Positions 32,761 through 44,423 of a stretch of 64,000 bases of DNA are shown here, one piece after another. The notes beneath the pieces are model-generated. The model made no database searches and was not told the origin of the DNA. It saw only the letters and a program-made list of their open reading frames with translations. A program made the position numbers and the translations under genes. How positions within the stretch are numbered: the first letter of the stretch is position 1; every line of letters begins with the position of its first letter. Origin of the DNA: Isoetes taiwanensis (taxonomy: Eukaryota; Streptophyta; Lycopodiopsida; Isoetales; Isoetaceae); NCBI GenBank assembly GCA_021234155.1, contig JAJEKV010000003.1, positions 18,770,386 through 18,834,385 on the forward strand. The letters run 5' to 3'.

Positions 32761-32879
32761 TCGAAATGACTTGGTACTGACTCTCAGCATTCTCGGAGTC
32801 AATAGCAGCAAAGATGTAGCACTCACCCTGGATGTAGTCGCGAGCATCTTCTTCGTCGATCTCTGGGGGTGTCTCCCAT

Positions 32880-34181
32880 CCACCTAGCTCTTCAATACAT
32901 TCCTGCCACTTCTCCTTGGGGATGAACTATAAGAACTACTTCACTGCTTTGGAGTAGTTTGAACCACCTCCTTGCTCTTTATCCTTGGAACTGACCTGCT
33001 TCTTGTCCTGCTTGCCGAAATTTGCATTGCCTTGCTTTCCCATAGTTTGTGTTGTACTGAGGTCTGGTAGCTGCTGGGCTTGTTGCTCTTGGGCTGTAGC
33101 TTCCTGTAGCCTTCCCCTTGTCCTGATAGTACTGTTGCCTCGGCCCACTCCCTTGAGGTCCTGTTTCTTGTAAGCTCACTGCTTTAGACTCTGCTTCTGA
33201 CACTGTTCTGGGGTTTATTGCTCTCATCAACTTCTTGATCTCCTCGTTCAAGCCTTCAATATATCCCTCTACTGCATGTCTTTCACTCAATTTTGGCACA
33301 TAGAGCCTCAGCCTCATGAATTCTTCGGTGTACTTCTGGACTGTCTTATTGCCCTGCTCCAACTTGTAGAACTGTTGTATCATATGGTACTTGTGTTCCC
33401 TCGGCATGTAATGACGCTTAAATGCCTTGGAGAACTTCTTAAATCTGCAGCTATCTCTGCTTAACCCATGGGCTTTGGCATAGTCTTTCCACCAAATCCT
33501 GGCTGCTCCCTTGAGGTTGGTTGTTGCTACCCTGCCCTTGTCTTTATCTTTCATGCTATAAGCATTCCCATACTCCCTCATTTCATCCAACCAAGCCTCG
33601 GCTTCCATTCCAGACCTGTTGTCCCCTGAGAACTGTTCCAACTTCCTGGCTTTCTACACGTTGCTCAGTGCCGAGTCGACTTTCTTCTGATAGTCGGCTT
33701 CCACTCTGCCCCTATCACGGTTGGGACCCTCCCGGCGATCCTGTCGATCATTCTCCTGCTCTTCAGATTCGGAGTCGGAGTCGAAACTAGAGTTGGAGGA
33801 ATCCGTGCTAGGTGATATCATTTTCCGGCTTCTCTTCTTTGCTTTGTCTGCTCTGCCGGCCGGTGTTTGAGGTAGCTGGACATTCTGTTCTGGTCCCATT
33901 GCTGCCGCCCCTGCCAATAAGGCTCTTATTTCGTGGATATCCAACCTTATCTGCGATATTTCTTCTTTTGGGGTCGGTGCGTCGAACTCTTGGAACAGGT
34001 TCCTTGGCTGAAATTGCCTTGCAAGTGTTTGGTCTTCCTGAGGTTGTCTATCTTGTTCCACATTCCTGGGTGCTCTAGCTGCATACACATTAGATTGCAC
34101 TCTGATGATTAGCTTTTTGTTTGTTATTGCATTGGTTTGTTTGATGATATAGTTGTGCGGACAAAATATATCAAAGAACAC
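32880..34181 (-). pseudogene. gag: gag of the minus-strand element, zinc knuckle deleted
   Basis: N-terminus 'APTPKEEISQIRLDIHEIRA', a Ser/Asp/Glu linker with RRxxR stretches, a stop near 33654, then the capsid core 'EQFSGDNRSGMEAEAWLDEM', 'GAARIWWKDYAKAHGLS' and 'YTEEFMRLRLYVPKLSE'. After '..EKWQECIE' it jumps to 'ELGGWETP'. The 11.8-kb copy has about 25 extra residues there, including the CCHC knuckle. A possible splice acceptor 'tatgcag' lies upstream of the N-terminus at about 34081. Confidence 0.85.
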
Positions 34182-34254
34182 GCATAATGCTATAACTTAT
34201 ATTCATAAAGTGCAATATTTTTACAATTGATAAGAAGGAGAGAAAAGTTTTAAT

Positions 34255-34400
34255 CTATTCTTGGAATCTTCTATAAGCTGGGTTGTCTTCCAAGAACTTC
34301 TTCACTTGGGTTGTGCCAACTGTTCGCCCCAAGTTTCTAAGGATGTTGGTGGCCCTGCCCCCTTGGAGTGTCGTCATCAAGTCTTCACTCGGTAATCCAC
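34255..34400 (-). pseudogene. ORF3 C-terminal remnant of the minus-strand element
   Basis: About 48 codons ending at a TAG (34255-34257): 'LQGGRATNILRNLG', 'VGTTQVKKFLEDNPAYRR'. It matches the C-terminus of ORF3 at about 16935-17056 and defines its true reading frame. Confidence 0.75.
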
Positions 34401-34449
34401 CAATTGAATGATATAAGAAATGCGGCAATTAAAGAACCATTGTGTTTAA

Positions 34450-35042
34450 GCAACAAACATGGGTTCAAATTGAGCTCCACCCTAAAAGAGATACCAAAAC
34501 TTCTCGTCAATTTTTCGACGTCCAATTTGTAACAGCATCACCTAGAACTTGTGCAGAGATGTTTTTGCTCCTTTCATTGTGTTATTTTCTAAATGTCAAA
34601 GCAAAAAGATATTGAAATCTCAGAATTGGGTGCACACATTATTAGATAACCTATCAATTTTATGAGTACTCTGACATCCAACAGGAAGGAATGGACCATA
34701 CTTGCTTTATGTCTACTCTTACAATTAAGAAACATACTGAGGTTTCTTGCCTGCTCTTCTACGCAAATCTCTACATACGTTAGAAGGCTGAAAATAGAGT
34801 AAAGAATCAAAGAATTTCCAGTTAAATCAATTTGGAACAATTTCTTTATAATATAAGCAGGATAAAATACATATATAATTTGTGAATCTGATATGATAAA
34901 AGGGTCAAAAAAGAAGTTAAACATAATAACAAAAAATTTTAGTCTTCAGACCAAGGATAGGGTCAAAGTTGCATACGTTAAATATGAAAAAAATATGAAG
35001 CACATGAAACTCCTTTTTTAAAAAAAAAAAAAAACACGCATT

Positions 35043-35076
<34 letters not shown>

Positions 35077-35172
35077 TGAATGAATGAATGTTTTATTATT
35101 TTGTCGTCAAACCATCAGGTCTATATGCCAATGACATTTTCATATTAATAACCCCCCGTTCACGAGTCAATG
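34450..35172. other. Unassigned AT-rich spacer
   Basis: Contains A tracts at 35016-35074 and '(tgaa)n'. No convincing coding sequence. Confidence 0.4.
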
Positions 35173-35523
35173 TCACTCCAAAAGAGCATCATCCAACTCA
35201 AACTCCTGGTCTCTCTCATGCTCTTCATACATACCGAGTAAATCCTTGTAGTTCTTAATAGTCACCTCTCTTGTCTTCATAACTTCAATGAGGTAATTTC
35301 CTATAGTAGTGGCTAGAAGTGCAAAAAAGGCACTCAGTGTGGATAGCGAGGAGATCCCAAATCGCTCTCTATCCAACCGATGCACGGACAATCGTAGCAC
35401 TACATGTTCCTCGCCTTCCACCTCATCCTCACCACATACTTTGCATACTCTGTGATACTGGGAACATTCCCCCATCTCCCAACTTCGACCCCTAAGTGGT
35501 GTGAGCTCATCCGCCATCGACAT
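35173..35523 (-). pseudogene. Possible non-LTR retrotransposon tail (zinc-binding RT end)
   Basis: 116 codons including 'YHRVCKVCGEDEVEGEEHVV', the C-x2-C...E-x-x-H-V pattern of the zf-RVT region at the end of plant LINE-type reverse transcriptases, followed by a hydrophobic helix and an acidic tail. The second Cys pair is not clear and no RT core is attached. Identification is tentative. Confidence 0.4.
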
Positions 35524-35703
35524 ATTAAATGTCTTTTATAGCAGGAAGTATGTCCAGACAGATGTGGTACTTCTGATAAGTTGCTATTAATGTGACACTT
35601 GTAGAATGCCATTTTCGTGCCCGGGTTGCTCCAGATTGGTACATGTGCTCCTACCCATGCCGAGGGAGGGAGGGAGGGAGGGAGAGAGGGGAGAGGGGGA
35701 GGC

Positions 35704-35705
<2 letters not shown>

Positions 35706-35797
<92 letters not shown>
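35706..35797. repeat. (GA)n microsatellite
   Basis: About 46 perfect AG units, preceded by GGGA repeats at 35663-35685. The long Arg/Glu or Ser/Leu translations across it are artefacts of the repeat. Confidence 0.98.
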
Positions 35798-35800
<3 letters not shown>

Positions 35801-35842
35801 TTGGAAAGTGATTTAGCCGCATAATTCAGTGACACGGCCGTG

Positions 35843-36130
35843 TATAAATCATGATGTCTGCCCTTTTTGCTTCTGCGGACACGCCACCTACAAAGGTGGC
35901 AGCCGCATTTTTGCTCGTTCGCGGATGCCTTGTGGATGTGGCATCTGCAAAAACACCAGACGCTGCTGTGAGGCATTGCAATCACGGGCTACAGGATGCG
36001 CGAACTTTGCAAAAACTTAGTGGCCGAAGGAAACACGCTCGTGGCCGCAAAGAAATTATGCAGTCGCGCTTTGGAGTCAATGAGGATGCTGCAGAGCTGT
36101 CGCGTCCGCTTGCTGCACAAACGCGGCTGC
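35843..36130 (+). pseudogene. Possible BED-type zinc finger remnant
   Basis: One frame reads 'CPFCFCGHATYKGGSRIFAR' followed by 'MPCGCGICKNTRRCCEAL'. This is similar to the C-x2-C...YKGG..R...HL...C pattern of plant hAT-type BED fingers, but the histidines are not clearly placed. A second frame is open for 95 codons ('SALFASADTPPTKVAAAF') without a known motif. It is on the opposite strand to the 27-kb transposase, so not its missing N-terminus. Confidence 0.3.
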
Positions 36131-36259
36131 AAGGATGAAATTTTTTTATATGGTGGTGTACAATGGAATTTTTTGACAAACGTGAAGAAGCTACAAAATG
36201 GCGTTTGGGTTGATCCAACAATCGATTGAGTGCATTCGGACTGCTGCATTGATCAACCA

Positions 36260-36796
36260 TTTGAGAGACACTTGAAGCAGGAGCGAAAATCTTCTTGCTG
36301 GATTCCAGCTAGTCTATCGACTATCTCTTGCCCAGATCCCTATCAGCCTACCAGTTACATACTTCAATTCTGATATCCATACTTTATTTTTGATTCATTT
36401 GATCCATTGTTGATCTCTTTTCCAATTCACACATCAATCGTGTTCATAAAGAACTTGCTGTTCATAATGCAGGAGTTTACTCAGGTGAGCAGACTGCAGT
36501 CTCACCCGAATCCTTCCTTCAGCCATCTTGTATGCCCTAGAAGATCTATCAGGCAGTTATAGTTCTCTGAATTTGGCAAAAGGCGATGGTGTTCAATCAT
36601 ATTTCCTAATTGCTAGCAAGCTGTATCTGCTGAGGCTGCCTAACCACATGCAACAAGGATCAACAGAAAGGTGACGTGGTCTGGTCTCAATCCATTGGTC
36701 TTGCTGTGTGCAATTTGTAGTGATAAAGTGGCAAGATAGCTATATGAAGAGTATATAATTGGGGTTCTACTAGTACCCAATAACCTCTAGATCTAG
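36260..36796. other. Non-coding, holds copy A of a dispersed repeat
   Basis: 36513-36694 is repeated at 48941-49083. The rest has no recognised feature. Confidence 0.5.
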
Positions 36797-38527
36797 CTAC
36801 CACATTTCCTTGTTGTATGTATCATTTTGAAAAAGAAGAGTGTGGGAGTGGCTCAACATCATCTCAAATCTTGGGCTGCTGTCAGTGGCCTTCTGGATAT
36901 TAGTATGACCATAAACGTTTGATATAACCACATAAGCAGGAGCACAAGATGGATGTAGCAGTACCATTTTGTCGAAACAACATTTCCCTAGTTCTACATT
37001 TCCATTCAACCTGCACGCATTAAGCAGACACTTCAAACCTGTAATAAGTGGCTGCCCAGTAGCTTGAAGTAAGTCCTTTGCTTCCTTAAGGCAACCTCCT
37101 CGTCCCAAAAATTCGATCATGCATAGATAGTGGCCCATATCTGGCGTAATTCTATAAGCTTTTTTCATAAGTTCAAAATAGCAACACCCTTTGTCTACAA
37201 GGTCTGCCCCGCTACATGCAACATGATACAGAGAAAAGTAACTTTGTTCGGCTTGGTGCTTTCTTCCTCCGTTCTCTCGAGGCACTGTTCTTGCCATGTT
37301 GGGCTTATCCTGCTACCAACACATTTCAAGATGCAGCATTCCGATTTGGCAAAATATCAAAGACCATGCAGGACTCTTCCAAACTACCACAACTTGAATA
37401 CATGTCAATAAGACTGTTTACTATAGTAACATCTTGCTGAAGACCGTGTTCTAAAACCACTGTTCTAGAGCTCTCATGTTTTCACATGCTTTAGACACAC
37501 TAAAAAATGTGACTTTAGTTGGTTTAATTCTTTGTTCTTGCATCTTCTCAAAGCTATCTATCGCAAGAAGGCCTTTACCATACTCAGCATATCCTGCGAT
37601 CATCAAATTCCATGAGATCACATTTTGGGTTTTCAATTTCTTAAAAACTTTTTGTGACTCATCCAAGCTGTAGCATCTTGTGTACATATCAACAAGCGCA
37701 TTCCCCACAATTATCATTCCATTCAATCCCAGCATAGAAAATATTTTCATGCAGAAGTCTGCCCTGCTCAATGGCTGCCATACTGCCACATGCTTTCAAA
37801 ATACTAGAGTATATAAATCTATCTGGTTTTATTCCCTCCCATTGCATTATACTAAAACATTCCAAGGCTTTCTGGCTTTTCTCATATTGGGCATATCATG
37901 CTATCAGTGCACTCCATGTCATAATATTTTTCTCTGGCAAGTTGTTAAAAACTTTCTGTGACTCTGCCAAGCTACAACATTTGGCATATGTATCAACAAG
38001 TGCACTGCCCACAACAAGATCCCCAACAGTCCCACATGGAAAATAAGCGGATAAGATGGTCAGCAAATACCCCAACAGTATGGAGATTGAACTGATAAGC
38101 AAGGAGCTGCACTCGCCTGCCAAATTGCAAATCTTTTCTACAACAACACTGTTGCAGAAAATAATAACCATCATCCCTAGAAAGCGGAATGTTTCGTTGT
38201 TTAACGATTTTAAGTGCCTCATGTAAATCAGCTTCCTTGCATAATTGGTTAATCAAAGCCTTGACAGAATGAATGCTAGTTTGTAGGGCATTCCAAGAAA
38301 CCAGATCACGCTGGGACGTTTGTTTAAAGCATTCTTGAGCTGGTGCTAATTTTCCATGCCGGGCATAGACCATATTCATGGAAGTCCATGAGAGAACATT
38401 TCGCTTTGGCATCATTTGAAAAAGATGGAGAGCCTCCTAGACATGTTGTGCATAAGCAGAAAGCATGGCATTCCATGGCTTTACTTCCAATCCTTTTGTT
38501 ATCTCTTGCTGAAATCCGCTTTGCCAT
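36797..38527 (-). pseudogene. PPR protein pseudogene
   Basis: Minus-strand order from 38527: 'PKRNVLSWTSMNMVYARHGK' and 'QRDLVSWNALQTS'; 'VVGSALVDTYAKCCSLAESQ' with 'NNLPEKNIMTWSALIA' ; 'IIVGNALVDMYTRCYSLDES', 'TQNVISWNLMIAGYAEYGK' and 'MQEQRIKPTKVTFFSVSKAC'; then 'RITPDMGHYLCMIEFLGRGG' and 'LLNACRLNGNVELGKCCFDK', a typical E-domain approach. Stops and shifts break it into at least four pieces. Intact relatives have about 600-900 residues and act on organellar RNA. No DYW motif was found. Confidence 0.88.
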
Positions 38528-38663
38528 CTACTCCCGATTGTTATTATATATGATAATAATTTATGATCCTGCTTCCAGCTCATTCAAATAGCGGATCTTA
38601 TGGCAATGCTATGTTGGATGCCCAAAATTGTTTGCTTATCCATGTTTTTTTTTTTTATCTATG

Positions 38664-40551
38664 TGTTGCCCCTTGAAGTGGCAACATGAAGAAGAAATGA
38701 AGATATGAAGAAAATTCTAAGTATTGGAGGAGCTATTAAGGAAAGGTATCAGGCTGAAAGAGAATCTAGGCCAGGTGAGTACCCCTGCCAAATCCTTTAG
38801 CCAAAACTAGCCATCCTTGATTTTTCCCAAATTTTTTGAGCCTATCTCCCATTTCTCCTTGAATTTCCCCTATCGCTAGCCAAATATGCTTCTAAAGATG
38901 CCTAAAAATCCCAAAATGCCAAAAAATCTATACCTTTGCCAAGTGGCATCCTAGTCATCATCCAAAAGTGCCAAAGATGTCAAAAAGTCAAGTGAAAGTC
39001 AAAATAGAAAGTCAAAAGGCACACTTTCCAAAAAATACCCTTGCCACGTCATCAAGAGTCAAAATGCCACCTAGGATGGCCACCTTGCTCACAAAAATGC
39101 TTTGTCATCCAACTTTGGTTATATCTTTGCCACTTGGGTCAAAATCATGCCACCTCATCAAAAATATCAAGGGGCATTTAAAATTTCGAAAATCCACTTA
39201 GGCAAAAGCCATGTTTGACCTTGCCACATCATCCTTCATTATGCCAAGTCATCATTTCATCATGTCCAGTCACCATTGATTCACCTTTTTAGCCAAAAAT
39301 CAAAGTGCCATTTTCCAAAATTTGACCACCTCACCATGTTGCCCCAATGAAAATATGCCACCGCACAAAAAAATTTCCAAAAGACCTTATATAGACCCTT
39401 GAATTCCAATTCTTGGAAATCGTGCCCTTTGAAAAATATAAAAAATTGTCCTATTCTACCCCCGACCTAGATTCCTTTTCAGCCAATCACCCCCTCCACG
39501 TGGCTCACCCGGCGTGGGGCGGTGGAGGTACCGAATCCCACGTGGGCAAGACACGCCAATTTAAGAGTTTGCGTGGATCGAGCTATATATACCGAAAGTG
39601 ACTTTTTGATTTAGGCCTGTGGGATATATCCACCAAGAAAATCCGCCAAGATCCATTAGGGTTCTATGATTCTCGGCTTCCGCAAGACTTTGAGTGATGC
39701 GAGCAGTTCCGATCATAATCGACCTCTGGAACCAATCGAATCATGAAGAGGATGCCGAATTAATGGAGATCATGCCAAGAACAGAATATTGCCTATTTTT
39801 GGGAAAGAAGAGTTCGTGGCCATATGCGCACAAATTGAGCTCTAACTACCCCGACACGTGTCTATAAAGATGATCCGAGCCACGTATTCCACACCGAGGA
39901 GAGGAGATTTTTGATCGTAAACCCGCCCTTGTTCTTGAAAGCCAAGATTTCCAAGTTCGATACAAATTCTATTTCGTGAGTGATCAAATGGATTACCCGA
40001 CAAAGGTGTATTATGTTCCTAAGATAATGAGAGAAAAGTTTTCTTGAGCAATTCATGGTGTTTCCCCTTTCTTCAATCGATTTTCGAAGTTTTTTCAAAA
40101 AATTAGGGTTTTCCCATTTTTATGTGCCGGTCCACTTCCTCGCTTAACTTTGCCATTTAATTTCCCATCAATCTTGATCAACAAATGAGTTGAAATCAAT
40201 TCAAGTTATCTCGATATTATCCGGATTTAGCTAAACAAATAGCTATTCTCGCCGGACTTTGCTCAAATATTTCATTTGCATTCAAAGGAAGTTTGATCAA
40301 GCATCCCAAAGTTTTTTCTTCAATCATTTTCACCACTTTGTTGAGAAAATATCCAGTCCATACACACCCGCATTCACATATCATCTTATTTCCTCACATT
40401 TGCACCTCTTTTCTCATCTTTTCTCATCCCCTCACCACACCTTTGGCTCTCTGCACCCTAAACACAGAATTTGGCAAGTATCTTTTAGGAAATCCCACAA
40501 TTTAGAGATTTGTGCATCACAGTTTTTGCAAGGATTCTGTGAAAGGCAACA
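38664..40551 (+). repeat. 5' LTR of the Tat/Athila-like element
   Basis: 1888 bp. Nearly identical to 46987-48873 except for many small differences at CG-containing sites. It holds 'aaaaattagggttttccc' (telo-box like) near 40100 and 'ctatatataccg' (TATA-like) near 39583. Confidence 0.95.
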
Positions 40552-40612
40552 TCTTTTGGAGGTCCCTGGGGATTCTCTAAAAAACTCTTGCAAAAAAAAC
40601 TTGAGAGCCCTC

Positions 40613-41740
40613 ATGGTGAGGCACCCAAGGAAGACTGGTACAGATATGGATGGTGATGGAGAGCCTAGCCATGCTGAAGATATGCCTCTGGAGCCTGGGT
40701 TGGCAGCAGCAGCAGCGCCAGCAGCAGCAGCACCCCTAGGCAACTATGCTGACCCCATCTTCAGGTTGGAGACGCCTCCTTCACAGCCCCTTTATGACAG
40801 AAAGAAACCCCTTGAGGTATTTTTAAACTCATTTGATGATTATTTTAGGAATCATGCTCCTAGAGGTATGACTAAGTTGGAATTGTTCAAGCTTTCTTTA
40901 TCTGATGATCTTGCTACTAAATGGTTTAACACTCAAAGAAAGATTTATGGTGTTCACACATTTGAAGAGATGAGGAGCAGATTCATTGATAGGTTTGGGC
41001 GAATCTGTGACTCACAAACTTTGCTTCATCAAGCGCATTCTCTTTCTATTAGAAGTGATGAAAGCATAGAAGCTTATGTTGATAGATTTGGAGAGCATGT
41101 GATAAAGTGTGAGTCAAAGGGTGTAGATAATCCTCCTTTGCATTTGATCAACGCTTTCTTGCATGGTTTGAAGTTCGGACCCTCTTTTACAAGAAGTTAA
41201 TGAAAATACATCAACAACAACGTTTTGAGACATTACCAAGGGTATTTTCCAAAGCAATTGAGATCATCAGGGCTAAGGGCTGCATTTTCTACTTTTGAGC
41301 ACGTTGATCTTGATTATTTCAATGATTTAGAGACTAACTATGAACACCGTGGTGTACAAATTGAAGAAGAAAAATTCTTTTGAAGAAGATATGAGAGAAG
41401 AGATTTCTAAGTTGCAAGCTACTAACCTCAAAATTGCAACCGAACATGCCGGACCTGGGCAGAGACACTTATGGAGGTTACCAAGCAACTCTCTCGAGCT
41501 CAAGAAGGCTCCAGCACCCGAGATGAGGTATCCGATTTCAAGTCTTGATTCTACACAAAGTAGAAAACATTGTACCCTCTTGAAGAAGCCGTGCCATTCG
41601 TGAAAGTAGTTGCTGGTCCAAGCCTTGCCCTAGATGTGACAGAAAGGGCCACACTGGTAAGGAGTGCCCTGTGTGTTCATATTGTAAAGAAACAGGCCAT
41701 TATGAAGACAGGTGCAGGATCAAAGAGTATATGTTGAAAG
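40613..41740 (+). pseudogene. gag: gag with double zinc knuckle
   Basis: ATG 40613 (MVRHPRKTGTDMDGDGEP..), an Ala-rich stretch, then the capsid core 'KKPLEVFLNSFDDYFRNHAP', 'FKLSLSDDLATKWFNTQRK' and 'MRSRFIDRFGRICDSQTLLH' to a break at 41200. After frameshifts come two CCHC fingers, 'CPRCDRKGHTGKEC' and 'CSYCKETGHYEDRC' (about 41628-41712), both C-x2-C-x4-H-x4-C. Double knuckles are common in this lineage. Confidence 0.85.
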
Positions 41741-43317
41741 ATAAAGGTAAGACTGTAGATGCATCCTCTTCTCATGCTGTTTCTCTGATTACAGTAGAAG
41801 GAGGTGATGAACTTCGAAGAGAAGAAGAGGTCTTGGCTGCTGGTACTCCCTATAGCCTAAGATCCAGACCTCAGCAAGCCAACATGCCTAGAAATAGCAT
41901 AGCTCCTCTGCCCTCTGTGGTTACAGAGCCAGTTTCACCTCAGAATGACAGGCCTGCTGTGTTAGGTGAAGTTGACCAGGTGTTGAAGTCTGCTAGAGTC
42001 ACCCTAGATGTTTTGACCTTGTTAAGAATAGCACCTTCCTATAGAGAGCGTGTCAAAACACTTATAGAGGAGAATTCAGAACCTATTGTCCACAACATTT
42101 CTAGAGTTGGGAAAGACCCTGGTATATTCTCATGTGAAGCTCAAGTCGAAGGTAAAACACTCTCTAAAGTCATCTTGGATGGAGGCTCAGGTATAAATAT
42201 CATGCCTTTACATATTATGGACTCTTTAGAGTTAAAAATCACTTCTGCAGCCCCAATTATTCTAAAATCTTTTGCTAATGAGAGTGTACAACCAAAAGGA
42301 GTCGTTAATGATGTCTTGACAGATGTAGGGGGCATCAAGATGACCCTGGACTTTGTTGTAGTACAGTTTCCTTCTCAGATTGGCAGCTATGACCTTCTTT
42401 TGGGCAGGAAATGGCTCAGGGTGGTTTCTGCAAAGCCAGATTGGGGAGGAGGTAAATGCACAATAACAGATGGTAAGCAAGAAGTCACACTCTACAACCA
42501 GGAAGGTAAACTCCAAGAAGAATTTGCCTTTTCAATTGATGATGCACTAATTTATAAAGATGTAGGTGTGTACAACATCTATGTAGATCCACTTTTGGAA
42601 GAAGAAGAGCAAAAACTTGATGAGCATACTCATACATTGTTCTTTGATGGCAGTTGTAGCAGGAAGTTGAGCCTAGCCTGTGCTGCTGCCATCATTAAAA
42701 GCCCAGAGGCTTTGACAGTGGCTAAAACAGCAAGAATTCACAAAAATATAACCTCTAATGAGGCAGAGTATCAAGCTTTGATTGCAGGTCTCCAAGAAGC
42801 TTACATGATGGGAATCAAGAAGCTGAATATAAAGGGGGACTCTCAGCTCGTGTGCAATCAAGTCCAAGAGGTATACCAAACCAAGCATTCAAGGTTAGTA
42901 CAACTTAAAGAAGAGGTTTTGGGACTGTTAGACAAATTTGAGGCCTGGACTATAGAGCATATCCCTAGGCATTTGAATAGTGAAGTAGACAGGCTAGCTA
43001 AAGGTACCATATTGGATTTTTTAGCTGAAGGAGCCTTTCAGGAAGAAGAACTGAACCTCTCACAGACTTGCCCAATTCTAACTATAGGGATAGAGGAAGC
43101 AAGCAGAGAGCAAGTCATTTGTATCCAAAAGAATGGCCAAACCAGAACCCTGAAAGTTGGTCCAAAAGCTCCTGAGCCTTGCTTCAACTCATTTCCTATG
43201 CTGTGTCAAGAATTCTCAGATGTCTTTGCTTGGGATTACTCTGAACTAAAAGGAATTCCTCCCTCTAAAGCAAAATTTGAAATAAAAGTAAAAGAGGGCT
43301 CTGATCCTGTTCGTTGA
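41671..43317 (+). CDS. pol: Protease and archaeal-type RNase H segment of pol
   Basis: 548 open codons. They begin with the second gag knuckle and a linker. The protease active site 'VILDGGSGINIM' (42175-42210) has flap and 'SYDLLLGRKWLRVV' downstream. An RNase H domain at 42611-43020 follows: 'LFFDGSCSRKLSLACAAAII', 'SNEAEYQALIAGLQEAYMMG', 'KGDSQLVCNQVQ' and 'HIPRHLNSEVDRLAKG'. All four catalytic acids (D, E, D, D) and the conserved His are present. The stretch ends in the RT approach 'EFSDVFAWDYSELKGIPPSK'. The additional RNase H sits upstream of RT; in Tat elements I know it lies after the native RNase H. Confidence 0.88.
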   Translation: MCSYCKETGHYEDRCRIKEYMLKDKGKTVDASSSHAVSLITVEGGDELRREEEVLAAGTPYSLRSRPQQANMPRNSIAPLPSVVTEPVSPQNDRPAVLGEVDQVLKSARVTLDVLTLLRIAPSYRERVKTLIEENSEPIVHNISRVGKDPGIFSCEAQVEGKTLSKVILDGGSGINIMPLHIMDSLELKITSAAPIILKSFANESVQPKGVVNDVLTDVGGIKMTLDFVVVQFPSQIGSYDLLLGRKWLRVVSAKPDWGGGKCTITDGKQEVTLYNQEGKLQEEFAFSIDDALIYKDVGVYNIYVDPLLEEEEQKLDEHTHTLFFDGSCSRKLSLACAAAIIKSPEALTVAKTARIHKNITSNEAEYQALIAGLQEAYMMGIKKLNIKGDSQLVCNQVQEVYQTKHSRLVQLKEEVLGLLDKFEAWTIEHIPRHLNSEVDRLAKGTILDFLAEGAFQEEELNLSQTCPILTIGIEEASREQVICIQKNGQTRTLKVGPKAPEPCFNSFPMLCQEFSDVFAWDYSELKGIPPSKAKFEIKVKEGSDPVR

Positions 43318-43319
43318 GA

Positions 43320-44423
43320 AATTAAGGAGGATAAATTCGCGCTTGTCGCCACTTATCTATGAAGAATTAAAAACTATGGAGAGTTCTAAGCTGATATGTG
43401 AGACATTGGAACGAAAGTGGTTGTCTTGCATTGTGCCAGTCAAGAAGAGGAGTGGCCAACTTAGAATTTGTATTGATTATAGAGATATCAATAAGGTTAC
43501 AATCAAAGACGCTACCCCCCCTACCGTTTCTAGAAGAAGTTTTGCATACCATGAGTGGAAAAGAAGTCTATTCTCTTATGGATGGCTTCTCCGGTTTCAA
43601 CCAAATAGAAGTTGATCCTTTATCACAAAAAACCGCCTTCATTACACCTTGGGGAACTTATATGATGCTAAGAATGCCATTTGGCTTGAAAAATGCCCCC
43701 GCAACCTTTCGGAGGGCAATGAACAATATTTTTGAGTCATTATCTCCCCAAAATTTCGGGCTTTTCGGATGATTTGACTCGGCCACCTCTTTGGGAGATC
43801 ATCTCAAAACAATCTCTAATATGTTTTCTTTGTGTGCAGATCCAGTGGTGTGAACTTAAATCCAAAGAAGTGTTTGTTTTGACTGACAAAGGTGTCTTTG
43901 TTAGGCCATCGATATCGAGAAGAAGGAGTTCGGGGATTGCCGCGCAGACAAGCTGACAATAGTTCTCGACCTCCCAGTACCTAAAACATTGAAGCAAATC
44001 AAAGGTTTTGTTGGTACACTTCAAGGCTTGAGGATCTACATCCCCAACTTCTCTCACATTTTGAGACCTATCACCAAGCTCACCAAAGTAGGGTATGTAT
44101 CCAAAATACAAGTCAAAAGGTTCCAGTTGAGTGGAATGAAGATTGCCAAAGGGCATTTGAATTGATCAAAGAAGAGCTCAACAAGAAGGTAACCCTTCTT
44201 GCCCCTAAACCAAATGAAGATTTCCAAGTTTATATAACAGTTACATCATTTCTTTGTAGGATTAGCCTTATTTCAGAACAAAAGGGTACTAAACTATGCA
44301 GGAAAGCAGTGGTCAGACACAGAGGTGAATTACCCAGTCCTAGAGAAGTCTGCTGCTGCCCTAATATTTTTGACCACTAAATTCCCCCATCTTCTGATGC
44401 AAGCTCCAAAGATTCAAGTCTAG
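43320..44423 (+). pseudogene. pol: Reverse transcriptase and native RNase H, frameshifted
   Basis: Pieces in three frames: 'SCIVPVKKRSGQLRICIDYR' with 'DINKVTIKDA' (43420-43500); 'SLMDGFSGFNQIEVDPLSQK' and 'MPFGLKNAPATFRRAMNNIF' (43573-43735); then 'ISGFSDDLT', where the catalytic (F/Y)-x-D-D box has Ser. 'LKQIKGFVGTLQGLRIYIPN' and 'VNYPVLEKSAAALIF' mark the connection and native RNase H. Inactive as written. Confidence 0.82.

Larger units (their letters stand above)
28207..34450 (-). mobile_element. Minus-strand relative of the 11.8-kb retrotransposon, 5'-truncated and internally deleted
   Basis: From high to low coordinate: the end of ORF3 (34400-34255), gag, protease, RT, RNase H, a chromodomain tail and a 3' LTR. 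Compared with the 11.82-kb element it lacks everything 5' of the ORF3 tail (no H3-like ORF, hairpins or 5' LTR), the gag zinc knuckle, and the whole integrase core. No partner target duplication can be tested because the 5' end is lost. The 3' LTR cuts into the hAT transposase at 28206/28207. Confidence 0.88.

Noticed and set aside
35592-35985. Long ORFs rich in Arg/Glu or Ser/Leu
   Set aside because: They are translations of the (GA)n microsatellite in several frames.
40259-40612. N-terminal extension of the Tat-like gag into the 5' LTR
   Set aside because: The same stretch occurs in the 3' LTR (48584-48922). The first ATG after the LTR in frame is 40613.
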